A stretch of DNA of 64,000 bases from the NCBI GenBank assembly GCA_946186185.1, contig CAMHMJ010000001.1, positions 62,001 to 126,000 on the forward strand, in the 5' to 3' direction. The position numbers and the translations under genes are program-made. The stretch is from an uncultured Treponema sp. GTDB taxonomy: Bacteria; Spirochaetota; Spirochaetia; Treponematales; Treponemataceae. Positions 17,201 to 25,490 of the stretch are shown piece after piece. Position 1 is the first letter of the stretch; each line of letters starts with the position of its first letter. The notes under the pieces are model-generated. The model ran no database searches, had not been told where the DNA came from, and worked only from the letters and a program-made list of their open reading frames with translations.

Positions 17201-17422
17201 AAGGGAAGACTGGGACTTCTGCGCTTCCTTTGCTGCATAAACGATGAAGACCGTTCTGAAAAGCTTAAGACTATTCTTGGTCTTGAACCGGCTTCTTTGA
17301 AACAGGCGGCATCTTATCTTTCTGAAAGGACAGATGCAATCAGAACCTGTGTTGTCTGCACCCAGGAAGAACTGGATAAAAATTCAAAAAAAACTGGCGT
17401 TATTGTAAAATTGCCCTTATAA
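14273..17422 (+). CDS. M16C-family zinc metallopeptidase (presequence-protease type)
   Basis: 1049 residues, typical of the PreP/Cym1 group. The inverted zinc motif is His67-Ile-Leu-Glu70-His71, followed by Cys-Gly-Ser, and the distal Glu lies in Val-Val-Tyr-Asn-Glu-Met-Lys-Gly about 90 residues later. The layout is two M16 halves joined by a helical hairpin; the second half has the conserved Thr-Thr-Gly-Gly-Ala-Tyr-Gly-Ala motif near residue 908. PreP-type enzymes degrade unfolded peptides of about 10-65 residues inside a closed chamber. No signal peptide is seen, so it is likely cytoplasmic. An Ala/Glu/Ser-rich insert (about 550-590) lies near the linker. Confidence 0.93.
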   Translation: MTVDFPKEYNGFELISIKDVPDCASTGLYLRHKKTGLEVFHLFNEDSENLFSFSFRTPIKNATGAAHILEHSVLCGSQKFPLKEPFTNMMNQSVNTFLNAMTYSDKTVYPASSVVKNDYFNLMDVYADAVFFPLLKKETFMQEARRLEINDKGEFEIQGVVYNEMKGCYSSFDSVASDIQIRSIFPDTNYALDSGGDPLEIPNFTYEDFLAFHKKYYRPENCLLFLYGNIPTAEQLDFLNKILISRLEEKFPPAQEHPSYPFVSEEIVKMETAPAQDKEIFVKKTAPSVGSTGSLVTVNWNCGETKNLEDYMECAFLSELLIGNDGSPVSKALLESELGDDLSSVSGSCNETRNFSISFGLHGVKKGKEKKVYKVLFSALDDVFNNGIDEKHLESAIMAAEFSNREVNRSGGPYSLVLLERALNSWNYGGQPAEGLFYRGAFEKVRVKATTDPQYIQKLLLKYIYQNKNCVYVTVTPSSSYIKEREKLEAELTKKLSLEVNREELKKELEALHSYQQYHETEEEVSCIPTLKLSDLSTTAESIKTEFEMLKLREGAEDSGAAENTGVAQGAAEKSVASDKTADASENGAFSFSVPFVKNIENTNGIAYLEFGFPLDALAPEDYFYIPFFNYASPSCGWGGKDWAETSLLTGMYTGGIATRLFSHETSPSERSKEIRKEREKQGLAGRDWIFFSVKLLAEKVEEGLKVFEDFITGFDFSDEKRLKNLLGELKSGIKASVVPHGNRYALLRVQAFKTRCGMVDEITKGFSQIMFLEKLSEKNIHQIALRFEKIKETILSSGALVHLVADKDTYEKTLPLVKEMLLRTGFSKPCKKRPRNEKDFEKLIFVNGEKNAEDAKEEYFVLESQVGFAAASLDSHYFATPENARELFLSHWLSVNLLWERIRTTGGAYGAYASSANLSGQFLFSSFRDPSPVKSLQTYIGCLEDASKIEISEEECRRSLTGTYGDEVQPASPQTKGRLGLLRFLCCINDEDRSEKLKTILGLEPASLKQAASYLSERTDAIRTCVVCTQEELDKNSKKTGVIVKLPL

Positions 17423-17469
17423 TTACTTAGAATAGATTTGTTAATATTCAACCGCAGGAGTTTTTATAT

Positions 17470-17691
17470 ATGGATAAGAAAACAAAACAGTGTATTGATA
17501 TGCTTAGACAACTTGTGTCAGACGTACAGGGTGCTCCCTATCCTGGAGATGATATAAAATCTGAACTTTATACAATCTGGTACGAACATGCTCAGAGGGC
17601 TGCTGTAAATTGCTTTGAATTCCTGGATGAAAACTTCCCGGAAGATGCCCGTGATGTCAATAAAAAGATAGATAAGCTTTTCAGTAAATAA
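17470..17691 (+). CDS. Small acidic helical protein of unknown function
   Basis: 73 residues from ATG 17470, preceded by GCAGGAG at 10-base spacing. Predicted helical with a Tyr-Pro-Gly-Asp-Asp turn, no membrane segment and no metal motif. I do not recognise the family. It starts 48 bp after the M16C gene with its own ribosome binding site and could share that transcript. The good site and typical codon use support a real gene. Confidence 0.7.
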   Translation: MDKKTKQCIDMLRQLVSDVQGAPYPGDDIKSELYTIWYEHAQRAAVNCFEFLDENFPEDARDVNKKIDKLFSK

Positions 17692-17780
17692 AAACTCAAC
17701 GATTTTGCCTTTTATACTCTAAAGTTAGTATTTCAATATGTCGAAATTGGAGATAGAGTAATTTTTAAAGAGGATTTAGA

Positions 17781-18950
17781 ATGAGTACTTCCAAGAAAGC
17801 TGCCGCCGCAATGAAATATCAACTGACAGGTGCTAACAGAAAGAGTGGTGTAAATCTGTGGCGGTTCGTTTTTTCGGCAGTTGAAAAGGGCTCAAGTCAG
17901 GAACGCGTTTTTTTTATTGAACTTGCGCTTCTTAATTCCTGGCTTAATCCAAATGAAGCAGTATTGGGTTTTAAACCCCGCGTAAATATTTCAGAAGATG
18001 ACCTTCAGAATGTTCTGGCAGGCACCAGTTCTGCACAGAAGCTTCAGAGTGAAAGCATCGTAACACCTTCCTATGTTGCCGTTCGGGCGGGAAGTCTTGG
18101 GGCCGGCGCCCGTCAGATTTGTGAATATTATCCAAGTAAAGAATTAGTTATGTCAAACCGTTCCTTCGATGTTCAGATAGGAAACTGCCGTTTTGATGAT
18201 TCAAAGCTTACGGGTTCCGTTGTCTGTTCTCCAAAGGACGCCACAAGTCATCCGGAATTTCTCTGTGATGCCGGAACGGTAAGCTGGAATCTTCGCTATG
18301 ATATGGCCCTGAACTTTGAAAACGGTTACAAGGGACCGGATTCCTCCTGGCAGATTCCGGGAGCCAAGACGATTTTTACCGGAAACATCAGCATGGACGG
18401 AAAGGAATACGAGGTTCTTCCAAAAAAATCCTACGGCTATGTAGACCGGAACTGGGGAAAATCCTATCCGGTTGAATGGTTCCATATTTCTTCTTCAAAT
18501 CTTGCAAGCCTTATCAACGGAAAGGTTTACCAGAACTCGGCAATTTCCATTCAGGGAATTTATGACGGCCGTGTTTCCGCAATGCTGAATGTGGAAAAGA
18601 AGCTTTCTGTTTATACGGCAAATTCCTCAAAGAGAAAATATTCCAGCGTTCAGAGCTGTTCACAGATGCCGGAAACCGAGGAAGGTGAAAAACTTCACTG
18701 GTCGGTGAGCATCAGCGACAGAAGCCACGTTCTTGATGTGGATGTTTTCTGTCTTGCAAAGCTTTTGTACGTACGAAGCTGGGAACTTCCGGAAGGCGGC
18801 CGAAAGCAGCTAAAAATTCTTACCGGCGGAAACGGAACCGGCGAAATCCGTCTTTACAAGAAACACGGAAAAGGCCTTGAATTAATCGAAAACTGCCGCA
18901 TCTCCGGCGTCCTCTGCGAATTCGGTCAACCCGAAGACGGCGAACAGTAA
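17781..18950 (+). CDS. Tocopherol cyclase-like / lipocalin-type barrel protein
   Basis: 389 residues from ATG 17781 with a GAGG site upstream. The Tyr-Gly-Tyr-Val-Asp-Arg-Asn-Trp-Gly motif (about 215-225) and the alternation of short beta strands are typical of the tocopherol cyclase/hydroxyneurosporene-dehydrogenase-like superfamily, a paired beta-barrel fold that binds hydrophobic ligands. A bacterium of this kind would not make tocopherol, so a lipid-like ligand or substrate is inferred. No signal peptide is visible, although related proteins are sometimes envelope-associated. The gene appears monocistronic; the 160 bp after it hold an intergenic repeat arm. Confidence 0.72.
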   Translation: MSTSKKAAAAMKYQLTGANRKSGVNLWRFVFSAVEKGSSQERVFFIELALLNSWLNPNEAVLGFKPRVNISEDDLQNVLAGTSSAQKLQSESIVTPSYVAVRAGSLGAGARQICEYYPSKELVMSNRSFDVQIGNCRFDDSKLTGSVVCSPKDATSHPEFLCDAGTVSWNLRYDMALNFENGYKGPDSSWQIPGAKTIFTGNISMDGKEYEVLPKKSYGYVDRNWGKSYPVEWFHISSSNLASLINGKVYQNSAISIQGIYDGRVSAMLNVEKKLSVYTANSSKRKYSSVQSCSQMPETEEGEKLHWSVSISDRSHVLDVDVFCLAKLLYVRSWELPEGGRKQLKILTGGNGTGEIRLYKKHGKGLELIENCRISGVLCEFGQPEDGEQ

Positions 18951-19009
18951 CCTTCTTTTACTAATGAACGTTGCAGAATAATATGGAGCTTCTGCATTAT
19001 ATTTGTTTC

Positions 19010-19065
19010 AATAAAAAATTGGCGTAAGCGGGGTTCCTGTGTACGCCTTGCGGGACAGGTACTTT
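19010..19065. repeat. Arm of the palindromic intergenic element
   Basis: Matches the right arm of the element at 2918-3157 in inverted orientation: AAAATTGGCGTAAGCGGGG followed by TTCCTGT. A short CGCCTTGCGGGACAGG tail and a T-run follow, so it may also form a terminator-like hairpin. Confidence 0.6.
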
Positions 19066-19111
19066 TTTATTATAATCGTTCTTACTTTTTTCAAAGACGG
19101 ATGGTAGAAAA

Positions 19112-20446
19112 ATGCCAGGCAATGAAATACGCGCTTTTTTAGGCGATTTATTCACTTCGGACGATGTTGTTTTACAGATTGCTCTTTCAGTCGGAATAAT
19201 TCTTATCACAGCAAAATATTTTGGTACTCTTGCAAAAAAAATCGGGATTCCCCAGGTGGCGGGGCAGATTATTGCGGGACTTCTTTTAAAATTCCTTCCA
19301 TTTTTCCGTGAATTCGGCGGAACCGATGCAAACGAGATTTTTCAGGAAGCGAATCAGTTCATTTCCTACATGGCGGAAATCGGCGTAATTCTTATCATGT
19401 TTTCTGCCGGTCTTGGAACAAACCTTAAATCTCTGATAAAAAGCGGAGTAAAGGCTACCATAATAGCCTGTTGCGGTGTTTTTGTTCCTTTGATTTTTGG
19501 AATGATTATGGCCCTCTGTTTCTGGGGCTTTAACGGCTTTGGTACTACAGAGTTTTATCAGGCCATGTTCATCGGAACGATTTTAACTGCCACCAGCGTA
19601 AGCATTTCCGTTGCAACCCTGAAGGAACTGGGAAAAATCAAGACCGATGTTGGCCAGACGATTATCAGTGCCGCAATCATCGACGATGTAATCGGAATCA
19701 TCGTTCTTACAATTGTGCTTGGGGTAAGCCGGGACGGGGGCGCAAAGGGCGCTTCAACTTATCTTATTGTGATTCTTAAGACAGTTCTTTTCTTTGTTTT
19801 TGCCATTGTGGCAGGTTATATTATTTTCCGTTTTTTCAAGTGGTACGACAGGCGTCATCCTCATTCCCGCCGTATTCCTATTTATGGACTGGGGGTGGCC
19901 CTTATTTTTGCCTGGGCGGCTGAAAACTTTTTCGGAATCGCAGACATTACCGGCGCTTACATTGCGGGGGTTGTATTCTGCAGCCTGAACGATGCCCATT
20001 ACATGGAACAGAAAATCGACATCAATTCCTACATGATTTTCAGTCCTCTGTTTTTTGCCAGCATCGGCTTAAAAACAGATCTTGGGGGGATGAACCTTGG
20101 ACTTCTTGCTTTCTCCATTGCTTTTGTGCTTGTTGGCTGTATTTCAAAAATTATTGGTTGCGGCGGAGTTTCAAAGCTTATGGGCTACAAGTGGAAGGAA
20201 AGTCTTCAGATTGGTCTTGGAATGATGGTTCGCGGCGAGGTTGCATTAATCGTTGCACAGAAGGGACTTAGCGCAGGACTGGTTGATTCAAAATATTTTG
20301 CGTCGGTTATTCTTTTGATAATTGTAAGTTCAATGATTGTACCGGTTCTGATGAAGAAGGCTTTTGCCGGGGAAGAAACCCCGGTGGCTGGCGAAGAAAT
20401 CCATCCTGTTGAAGCCACTCCGTTAGTTACCGACAAGGATAAATAA
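19112..20446 (+). CDS. Cation:proton antiporter, CPA2 family
   Basis: 444 residues from ATG 19112; a TATAAT near 19070 gives a leader of about 35 nt. About 12 transmembrane helices. The Ile-Pro-Gln-Val-Ala-Gly-Gln-Ile N-terminal motif and the paired acidic motif Ala-Ala-Ile-Ile-Asp-Asp-Val-Ile-Gly (about 186-194) are the ion-binding signature of electrogenic NapA/KefB-type exchangers. The protein ends in a short acidic tail with no RCK/TrkA-N nucleotide-binding domain, so it is closer to NapA-like Na+/H+ antiporters than to KefB/C. Role: sodium or pH homeostasis across the inner membrane. The ion specificity cannot be read from the sequence. Confidence 0.9.
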   Translation: MPGNEIRAFLGDLFTSDDVVLQIALSVGIILITAKYFGTLAKKIGIPQVAGQIIAGLLLKFLPFFREFGGTDANEIFQEANQFISYMAEIGVILIMFSAGLGTNLKSLIKSGVKATIIACCGVFVPLIFGMIMALCFWGFNGFGTTEFYQAMFIGTILTATSVSISVATLKELGKIKTDVGQTIISAAIIDDVIGIIVLTIVLGVSRDGGAKGASTYLIVILKTVLFFVFAIVAGYIIFRFFKWYDRRHPHSRRIPIYGLGVALIFAWAAENFFGIADITGAYIAGVVFCSLNDAHYMEQKIDINSYMIFSPLFFASIGLKTDLGGMNLGLLAFSIAFVLVGCISKIIGCGGVSKLMGYKWKESLQIGLGMMVRGEVALIVAQKGLSAGLVDSKYFASVILLIIVSSMIVPVLMKKAFAGEETPVAGEEIHPVEATPLVTDKDK

Positions 20447-20449
20447 AAA

Positions 20450-20486
20450 AACAGGATTTCAGCTCTGCGCCGAAATCCTGTTTCTC
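20450..20486. terminator. Bidirectional rho-independent terminator
   Basis: An ACAGGATTTC/GAAATCCTGT hairpin flanked by an A-run and a T-rich tail, between the antiporter and the convergent chemoreceptor gene. Confidence 0.88.
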
Positions 20487-20507
20487 TTGTTGCTCTCAAG
20501 CTGCGGT

Positions 20508-22661
20508 CTAAACCTTAAACTTATTAATCTCCGTAGAAACAAGGCTGATGGAGTTGTGGTTTTCCTGGGTTTTGTTGTTGATTTCCTGAACCGCGGAGTT
20601 AATTTCATTTACGCCGAGGGACATTTCCGACATGCTGCCGTTGATTTCGAGGGTGATGTTTGAAAGCTTCTTCATTTCTTCAGAAACCTGTTTAACACCT
20701 CTGTCCATTATTTCGAATGCCCGTTTTACTTTGTCCGTAATGTCGTTGATTTCCTGCATTGAAGCTAAAATCTGATGGCTTCCGGTAGCCTGCTCTTCCA
20801 TTGCGCTGTCGATTACCGCTTCCTGCTGGCTTACAGTCTGGGTGTTTTCGTAGATTACATCAAACTTGTTCTGAATATCCAGAGAAGATTCCGTAACCCG
20901 GGTAATAAGCTCGTTCAAATCGTTCAGAACGGAACCGATTGTCTTTCCCTGTTCGCCGGAGGTTTCTGCCAGCTTTCGGATTTCGTCAGCAACAACACTG
21001 AAGCCCTTTCCCGCTTCCCCTGCGTGAGCCGCTTCGATTGCAGCGTTCATTGCAAGAAGGTTTGTCTGGCTTGCGATGCTCTGAATAATCTTACTTGCCT
21101 CGATAAGGCCTTTTGAACCTTCAGAAATCTGCTTAATAAGTTCAACGTTTTCGTTTACACCGTGGCGGCCGACATTTGCAGAATCTGTAAGGGCATTTAC
21201 GGAAACCGTGTTCTTCTTAAGGATGTCAGTTACGCTCTTGATATTAGAAACCATTTCTTCAACTGCGGAAGAAGCATTTGATACGCTGTCAGACTGTGTC
21301 GAAATCGATTCGCTCAATTCCTGAATGTTTCGCGTAATGCTTTCCATCGTCTTTGTTGTTTCTTCAACGCCGGTGGACTGGTTTACAATCTGATTTTTGA
21401 TGCTGGAAATATTTGAATCAATCTGATTTACAGAGCTTGCAGTTTCCGTTACGGCGCTGGAAAGATTGTCAGCAATTCCGGTCATATTCTGGGATTCCGT
21501 GATAACCGTTGAAATTGAAGAGGAAAGCTTTTCGAAGGTTTTATTAAAGTACATTGAAAGCTGGGCGATTTCATCTTTCCCTCTGACCGGAAGTCTGTGG
21601 GAAAGGTCTCCTTCACCTTCAGAAATATCCTTAAGAACTGTTACCGTGCTTTCAAGAGGCCGGCAGATAGAATTACTCATCATGATGGCAGCTACAAGTG
21701 AAATTATGTAGGCAACGGCAATTGCAGCCAGCATATAGGTAAAGAAGGTCATATTAACCGCATTTACGATGGCTGATGGAGTTACGATTATGTAGTCAAG
21801 GGGAGTATATTTGTTTCCAGAAGGGAATACACGCACGTCGCATTTTACGCCGCCAAGAGTCTGCTTGAATTCTGCATACTCGTGAGGTTTGAAATTTTCA
21901 AAGGAATCCTTGATGTCCTTAAAATTATTGCCTGAATCGTGCTGGTCAAGAATTATGGTTCCGTTTCTGTCGGAAATCATGATAAAGCCTTCATCCAGGC
22001 GTCCGCTTCGGATTGAATCGGCAATTTCCTTAAAATAGTCCAGACCGGCAGTCATGGAGCATACACCCCGAAGTTTGTTGTTTTCGTCAAAAATTGAACG
22101 GGACACAAGGATTGAAGCCAGCCCGTTGGAACTCTGATAAGCGTCCGTGATATCAATTTCACCGTTTTTTGCCCGGGCATCTTTGTACCAGGATCGGGTT
22201 GTACAGTCGTAGTTGTTTGAACGGTTTGAAGCCGGGAACTGAACGTAGTTTCCTTCGGATTCAAGACCGACACAAAGCTCCTGAATGCCTTCAAACTCGT
22301 TTACGAGCAGTTCCATCTGATTAAAAACGGAAAGCTCGTATTCACCCATTCTTGCGGGATCCATTTTGACTTTGCCGCTTGGATCTGTAAGGTTTTTGTA
22401 GGATGTAATGTAGCCGTCGCTCTGACGAACCAGTTCGCTGTCAGAGAACATTCTGATGATGCTGGAAAGGTTCTCAAAATATTCGTTGATACCGCTGTCC
22501 ATAAGTGCAACCGTATCACTTAGTTTTTCGCCGTATTGTTTCTGGTTAAAGCGGTTTACGATTGCATCTGTTATAATTCCGATGACAATTAAAACGGCAA
22601 GAATGAGTCCCGTCATCTGTGCCGCAATTTTGAAGGAAATTGAATTTCTTTTGATCAGCAT
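20508..22661 (-). CDS. Methyl-accepting chemotaxis protein
   Basis: 717 residues from ATG 22661, which has a GAGG site 6 bases upstream; the in-frame GTG four codons earlier overlaps that site. One helix near 10-33, a dCache-type periplasmic sensor of about 270 residues, a second helix (about 305-330), a HAMP domain (Cys-Arg-Pro-Leu-Glu...Glu-Gly-Asp-Leu), then a long signalling coiled coil. The hairpin tip is [14 protein letters not shown]. It relays a ligand signal to CheA/CheW. The ligand is unknown; dCache receptors often bind amino acids or organic acids. The second receptor in this window (39906) has the same plan. Confidence 0.95.
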   Translation of the reverse strand: MLIKRNSISFKIAAQMTGLILAVLIVIGIITDAIVNRFNQKQYGEKLSDTVALMDSGINEYFENLSSIIRMFSDSELVRQSDGYITSYKNLTDPSGKVKMDPARMGEYELSVFNQMELLVNEFEGIQELCVGLESEGNYVQFPASNRSNNYDCTTRSWYKDARAKNGEIDITDAYQSSNGLASILVSRSIFDENNKLRGVCSMTAGLDYFKEIADSIRSGRLDEGFIMISDRNGTIILDQHDSGNNFKDIKDSFENFKPHEYAEFKQTLGGVKCDVRVFPSGNKYTPLDYIIVTPSAIVNAVNMTFFTYMLAAIAVAYIISLVAAIMMSNSICRPLESTVTVLKDISEGEGDLSHRLPVRGKDEIAQLSMYFNKTFEKLSSSISTVITESQNMTGIADNLSSAVTETASSVNQIDSNISSIKNQIVNQSTGVEETTKTMESITRNIQELSESISTQSDSVSNASSAVEEMVSNIKSVTDILKKNTVSVNALTDSANVGRHGVNENVELIKQISEGSKGLIEASKIIQSIASQTNLLAMNAAIEAAHAGEAGKGFSVVADEIRKLAETSGEQGKTIGSVLNDLNELITRVTESSLDIQNKFDVIYENTQTVSQQEAVIDSAMEEQATGSHQILASMQEINDITDKVKRAFEIMDRGVKQVSEEMKKLSNITLEINGSMSEMSLGVNEINSAVQEINNKTQENHNSISLVSTEINKFKV

Positions 22662-22713
22662 AAAATACCTCACTGTGTAAATTCAATTTTAAATCATATT
22701 TTTATAAATGCAA

Positions 22714-22742
22714 CAAAAAAAGGCCGGCTTCAGAAGCCGGTC
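22714..22742 (-). terminator. Rho-independent terminator of the topoisomerase gene
   Basis: On the minus strand, a GACCGGCTTC/GAAGCCGGCC hairpin followed by a run of T residues, 27 bp after the stop codon at 22769. Confidence 0.9.
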
Positions 22743-22768
22743 TGGTAATAATGAAGTATTTGTGATTT

Positions 22769-25252
22769 TTATGCGTCGATTTCGGCAGCAAGGTGATGCA
22801 CGATGAAGTCGCGGCGTTCCGGGGTGTTTTTTCCCATGTAGAACTCAAGCACCTTCGGCACATTCTGCAGCGTCTGGATGGTTACAGGAGTGAGGTGGAT
22901 ACCTACGTCTTCGCTTTCTCCTTCCTTTCGCGGGTGAATGAACTGCCCGAATTCGTGAGGGCTGATTTCTCCAAGTCCTTTGAATCGGGTGATTTCAGCG
23001 CCTTTTCCCAGTGCTTTCATTGCCTTGTCCCGGCTCTGTTCTGAATAGCAGTAAACGGTTTTGCTCTTGTTGCGGACGCGGAAAAGCGGTGTTTCAAGAA
23101 TGAAAACATGTCCCGTCAGTATCAACTCTTCGAAATACAATAGAAGATAAGTCATTACCAGATTTCTGATATGGAAACCGTCGTTATCGGCATCGGTTGC
23201 GATGATGATTTTGTTGTATCGTAAACCTTCAATTTCCTTCTGAACCCCAAGGCTTAAGGTGAGGTTTTTAAGCTCTTCGTTTTCAAAGAGCGCTGTCTTT
23301 TTGCGGCCGTACATGTTTTCCGGTTTTCCCCGAAGGCTGAAAATTGCCTGGGTTTCTACGTCGCGGCAGCCTACCATTGAACCGGTAGCCGAATCTCCCT
23401 CAGTGATGAAAATCATTGAATTTTCGCCTTTCTTTCCGTCCTGAAGGTGGTAACGGCAGTCCTTGAGCTTGTGAATCTTAAGGGAAACAGACTTTTCTGC
23501 ATCCCGGATGGTTTTTGCGGTAACGGAATTAATTTCGTCCCGGGCCTTCTGGTTTCGGATGATTTTTTCTTCCAGGGCGTTTGCAATTTCCGGGTGATGG
23601 CGAAGCCAGTCGTCCACTGCAATCTGAACTTCCTTGATTATCGGAAGGCGGATTTCTACGTTTCCAAGCTTGTTCTTTGTCTGGCTGGTGAACATCGGGT
23701 TGTCGAGACCGATTTTTAATGCCACCAGAAGACCGCTTACAACGTCCTTCTGGTCATATTCTTTTTTGAAGAAGTCGTTTACGCCCTTTGTAACACCGTC
23801 TAAAAAGGCCGTTACATGGGTTCCGCCGTCTTCTGTGCTCTGTCCGTTTACGAAGGAGTAGACAACCTTGTCCAGGCTTGGAGTATGGGTCACAACGAAT
23901 TCAAGATTTTCGCCCTTGTAGCTGAAAGGTTCGTAAAGCGTTTTTCCGCTTTCACCCAGTTCGTGCTTAAGGAGGTCAGAAAGTCCATTTTCACTCAAAT
24001 ATTCCTGACCGTTTAAGACGAGCTTTAATCCCGGGTTCAGATAAGCGTAGTTCCAGATTCGCTTTTCAACCATTTCCATATTGAAATTGTATTTTCCGAA
24101 AAGCTCTGTATCCGGCACGAATTCAAGGTAAGTTCCGTTTTTAACGCCGGGTTTTGCGTCTCCGGTTGAACCTGAAATTTTGTTTCCCTGCTTGAATTCA
24201 ACTACGGCCATTTTACCGTTACGGATTGAAGCTGCCCGGAAGTAGGAAGAAAGGGCGTTAGTGGCTTTAATACCAACGCCGTTCATTCCGATTGCCTGTT
24301 TGAAAACCGAGTTATTGTATTTTGCACCTGTGTTTACATTGGAAACACAGTCTTCCAGTTTTCCAAGAGGAATTCCCCGGCCGTAGTCCCGGATTTTTAC
24401 ACGGCCGTCTTTAATTTCAATGTCTACTTTATCGCCGAAGCCCTGAGAGAACTCGTCTACGGCGTTGTCGATACCTTCCTTTAAGAGAATGTAGATACCG
24501 TCGTTTTCGTTCGAACCGTCGCCAAGACTTCCGATGTACATACCCGGGCGAAGACGGATGTGCTCAAGTCCTTCAAGGTGCTGAATGGAATCTTCGTCGT
24601 AGTCAGCCGCATCTGAAACTGGCTGAACGCTTTTTGCAGAAGGAGCAGTGCCAGTTGATGAAGCCGGTTTTACAGCCGCTGAAGGTGCCGCTTTTTCTGA
24701 AGAAGCTTCTGCCTTTGGTGCAGGTTTTGACGCTGTGGCTGAAGCAGCCGGTTTTTTTGCAGCGGCATCCGGTTTTGCAGCTGGTGCGCTTTTTGCAGCA
24801 GCCGCAGTTTTTACGGCAGACGAAGATGCTGCTTTCGCGGTTCCTGCTGCTGAAGAAGTTTTTTCTGTTGCAGCGGCTTTTGCTGTAGTTGAAGAAGCCG
24901 CTTTAGCTGATGGCATGGCTTTTGCAGGAGCAGCAGATGCTGTTTTCGCAGCTGAAGCAGTTTTTGAAGCTGCTGAAGTTTTTGCTGCCGGCGCCTTTTC
25001 TGAAGAAGCAGCCTTTGAAACAGCTGCGGACTTTGCCGGTGCGGCGGTTTTTGAAACTGATGTTTTTTCTGCAGAGGCAGTTTTAGATGCTGCAGAAGCT
25101 TTCGTTGTTACTGTTTTTGATGTTCCTGATTTTACTGCAGCCGGTGTTTTTGCAGCTGCCTTTTCATTCTTTTTTGCCGGAGCCGCTTTGTCCGCGGCCA
25201 TCTGAGAAGCCATTTCTAGCAATGACTTTTTGTTATTATTTTCCTCACCCAT
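22769..25252 (-). CDS. parE: DNA topoisomerase IV subunit B-like protein with a histone-H1-like tail
   Basis: 827 residues from ATG 25252. Residues about 20-212 are almost entirely Ala, Lys, Ser, Thr and Pro, resembling a histone H1 C-terminal tail. From residue 220 a type IIA B subunit begins: Leu-Glu-His-Ile-Arg-Leu-Arg-Pro-Gly-Met-Tyr-Ile-Gly, then Gly-Ile-Asp-Asn-Ala-Val-Asp-Glu and Gly-Arg-Gly-Ile-Pro-Leu-Gly for ATP binding. The transducer domain follows, then a TOPRIM domain (Thr-Glu-Gly-Asp-Ser-Ala; Asp-Ala-Asp-Asn-Asp-Gly). The core of about 610 residues fits ParE better than GyrB. No parC is adjacent. The tail is an unusual fusion that could bind DNA non-specifically. No Shine-Dalgarno sequence precedes the start. 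Confidence 0.88.
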   Translation of the reverse strand: MGEENNNKKSLLEMASQMAADKAAPAKKNEKAAAKTPAAVKSGTSKTVTTKASAASKTASAEKTSVSKTAAPAKSAAVSKAASSEKAPAAKTSAASKTASAAKTASAAPAKAMPSAKAASSTTAKAAATEKTSSAAGTAKAASSSAVKTAAAAKSAPAAKPDAAAKKPAASATASKPAPKAEASSEKAAPSAAVKPASSTGTAPSAKSVQPVSDAADYDEDSIQHLEGLEHIRLRPGMYIGSLGDGSNENDGIYILLKEGIDNAVDEFSQGFGDKVDIEIKDGRVKIRDYGRGIPLGKLEDCVSNVNTGAKYNNSVFKQAIGMNGVGIKATNALSSYFRAASIRNGKMAVVEFKQGNKISGSTGDAKPGVKNGTYLEFVPDTELFGKYNFNMEMVEKRIWNYAYLNPGLKLVLNGQEYLSENGLSDLLKHELGESGKTLYEPFSYKGENLEFVVTHTPSLDKVVYSFVNGQSTEDGGTHVTAFLDGVTKGVNDFFKKEYDQKDVVSGLLVALKIGLDNPMFTSQTKNKLGNVEIRLPIIKEVQIAVDDWLRHHPEIANALEEKIIRNQKARDEINSVTAKTIRDAEKSVSLKIHKLKDCRYHLQDGKKGENSMIFITEGDSATGSMVGCRDVETQAIFSLRGKPENMYGRKKTALFENEELKNLTLSLGVQKEIEGLRYNKIIIATDADNDGFHIRNLVMTYLLLYFEELILTGHVFILETPLFRVRNKSKTVYCYSEQSRDKAMKALGKGAEITRFKGLGEISPHEFGQFIHPRKEGESEDVGIHLTPVTIQTLQNVPKVLEFYMGKNTPERRDFIVHHLAAEIDA

Positions 25253-25259
25253 AAATTTA

Positions 25260-25288
25260 AGTATACAGGCTGTAAGTAGATTTTTCAA
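25260..25288 (-). promoter_or_regulatory. Topoisomerase gene promoter, predicted leaderless
   Basis: On the minus strand, TTGAAA (25283-25288), 17 bp and TATACT (25260-25265), then only 7 bp to the ATG at 25252. The 238-bp gap up to 25490 holds nothing else I can support beyond AT-rich sequence and a possible plus-strand TATAAT near 25356. Confidence 0.72.
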
Positions 25289-25490
25289 GGGTGCTTTTTA
25301 TTCTGAAGTTTATTGTGCTTTTTTTCTTTTTTCTTGTGTTATTGAAAATCGGGGGTATAATCGTTTCTAAGATTTTTATATAAGGTATAGAAAAAATATT
25401 ATAATCTTAATCAGAACGAGGGTTGTCAGAAATGGTAAGCCGTTGTTTTTTTATGCCGTGCGGTTTTCAATTCAGTTATTTTTTTTGCAC

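Noticed and set aside
24648..25205. Long Ala-rich plus-strand open frame opposite the topoisomerase tail
   Set aside because: It is the antisense image of the Ala/Lys/Ser codon repeats of the histone-like tail; it has no ribosome binding site or promoter.
25300..25490. Plus-strand TATAAT near 25356 as promoter of a small RNA
   Set aside because: No downstream terminator or conserved structure could be seen; the region is simply AT-rich.
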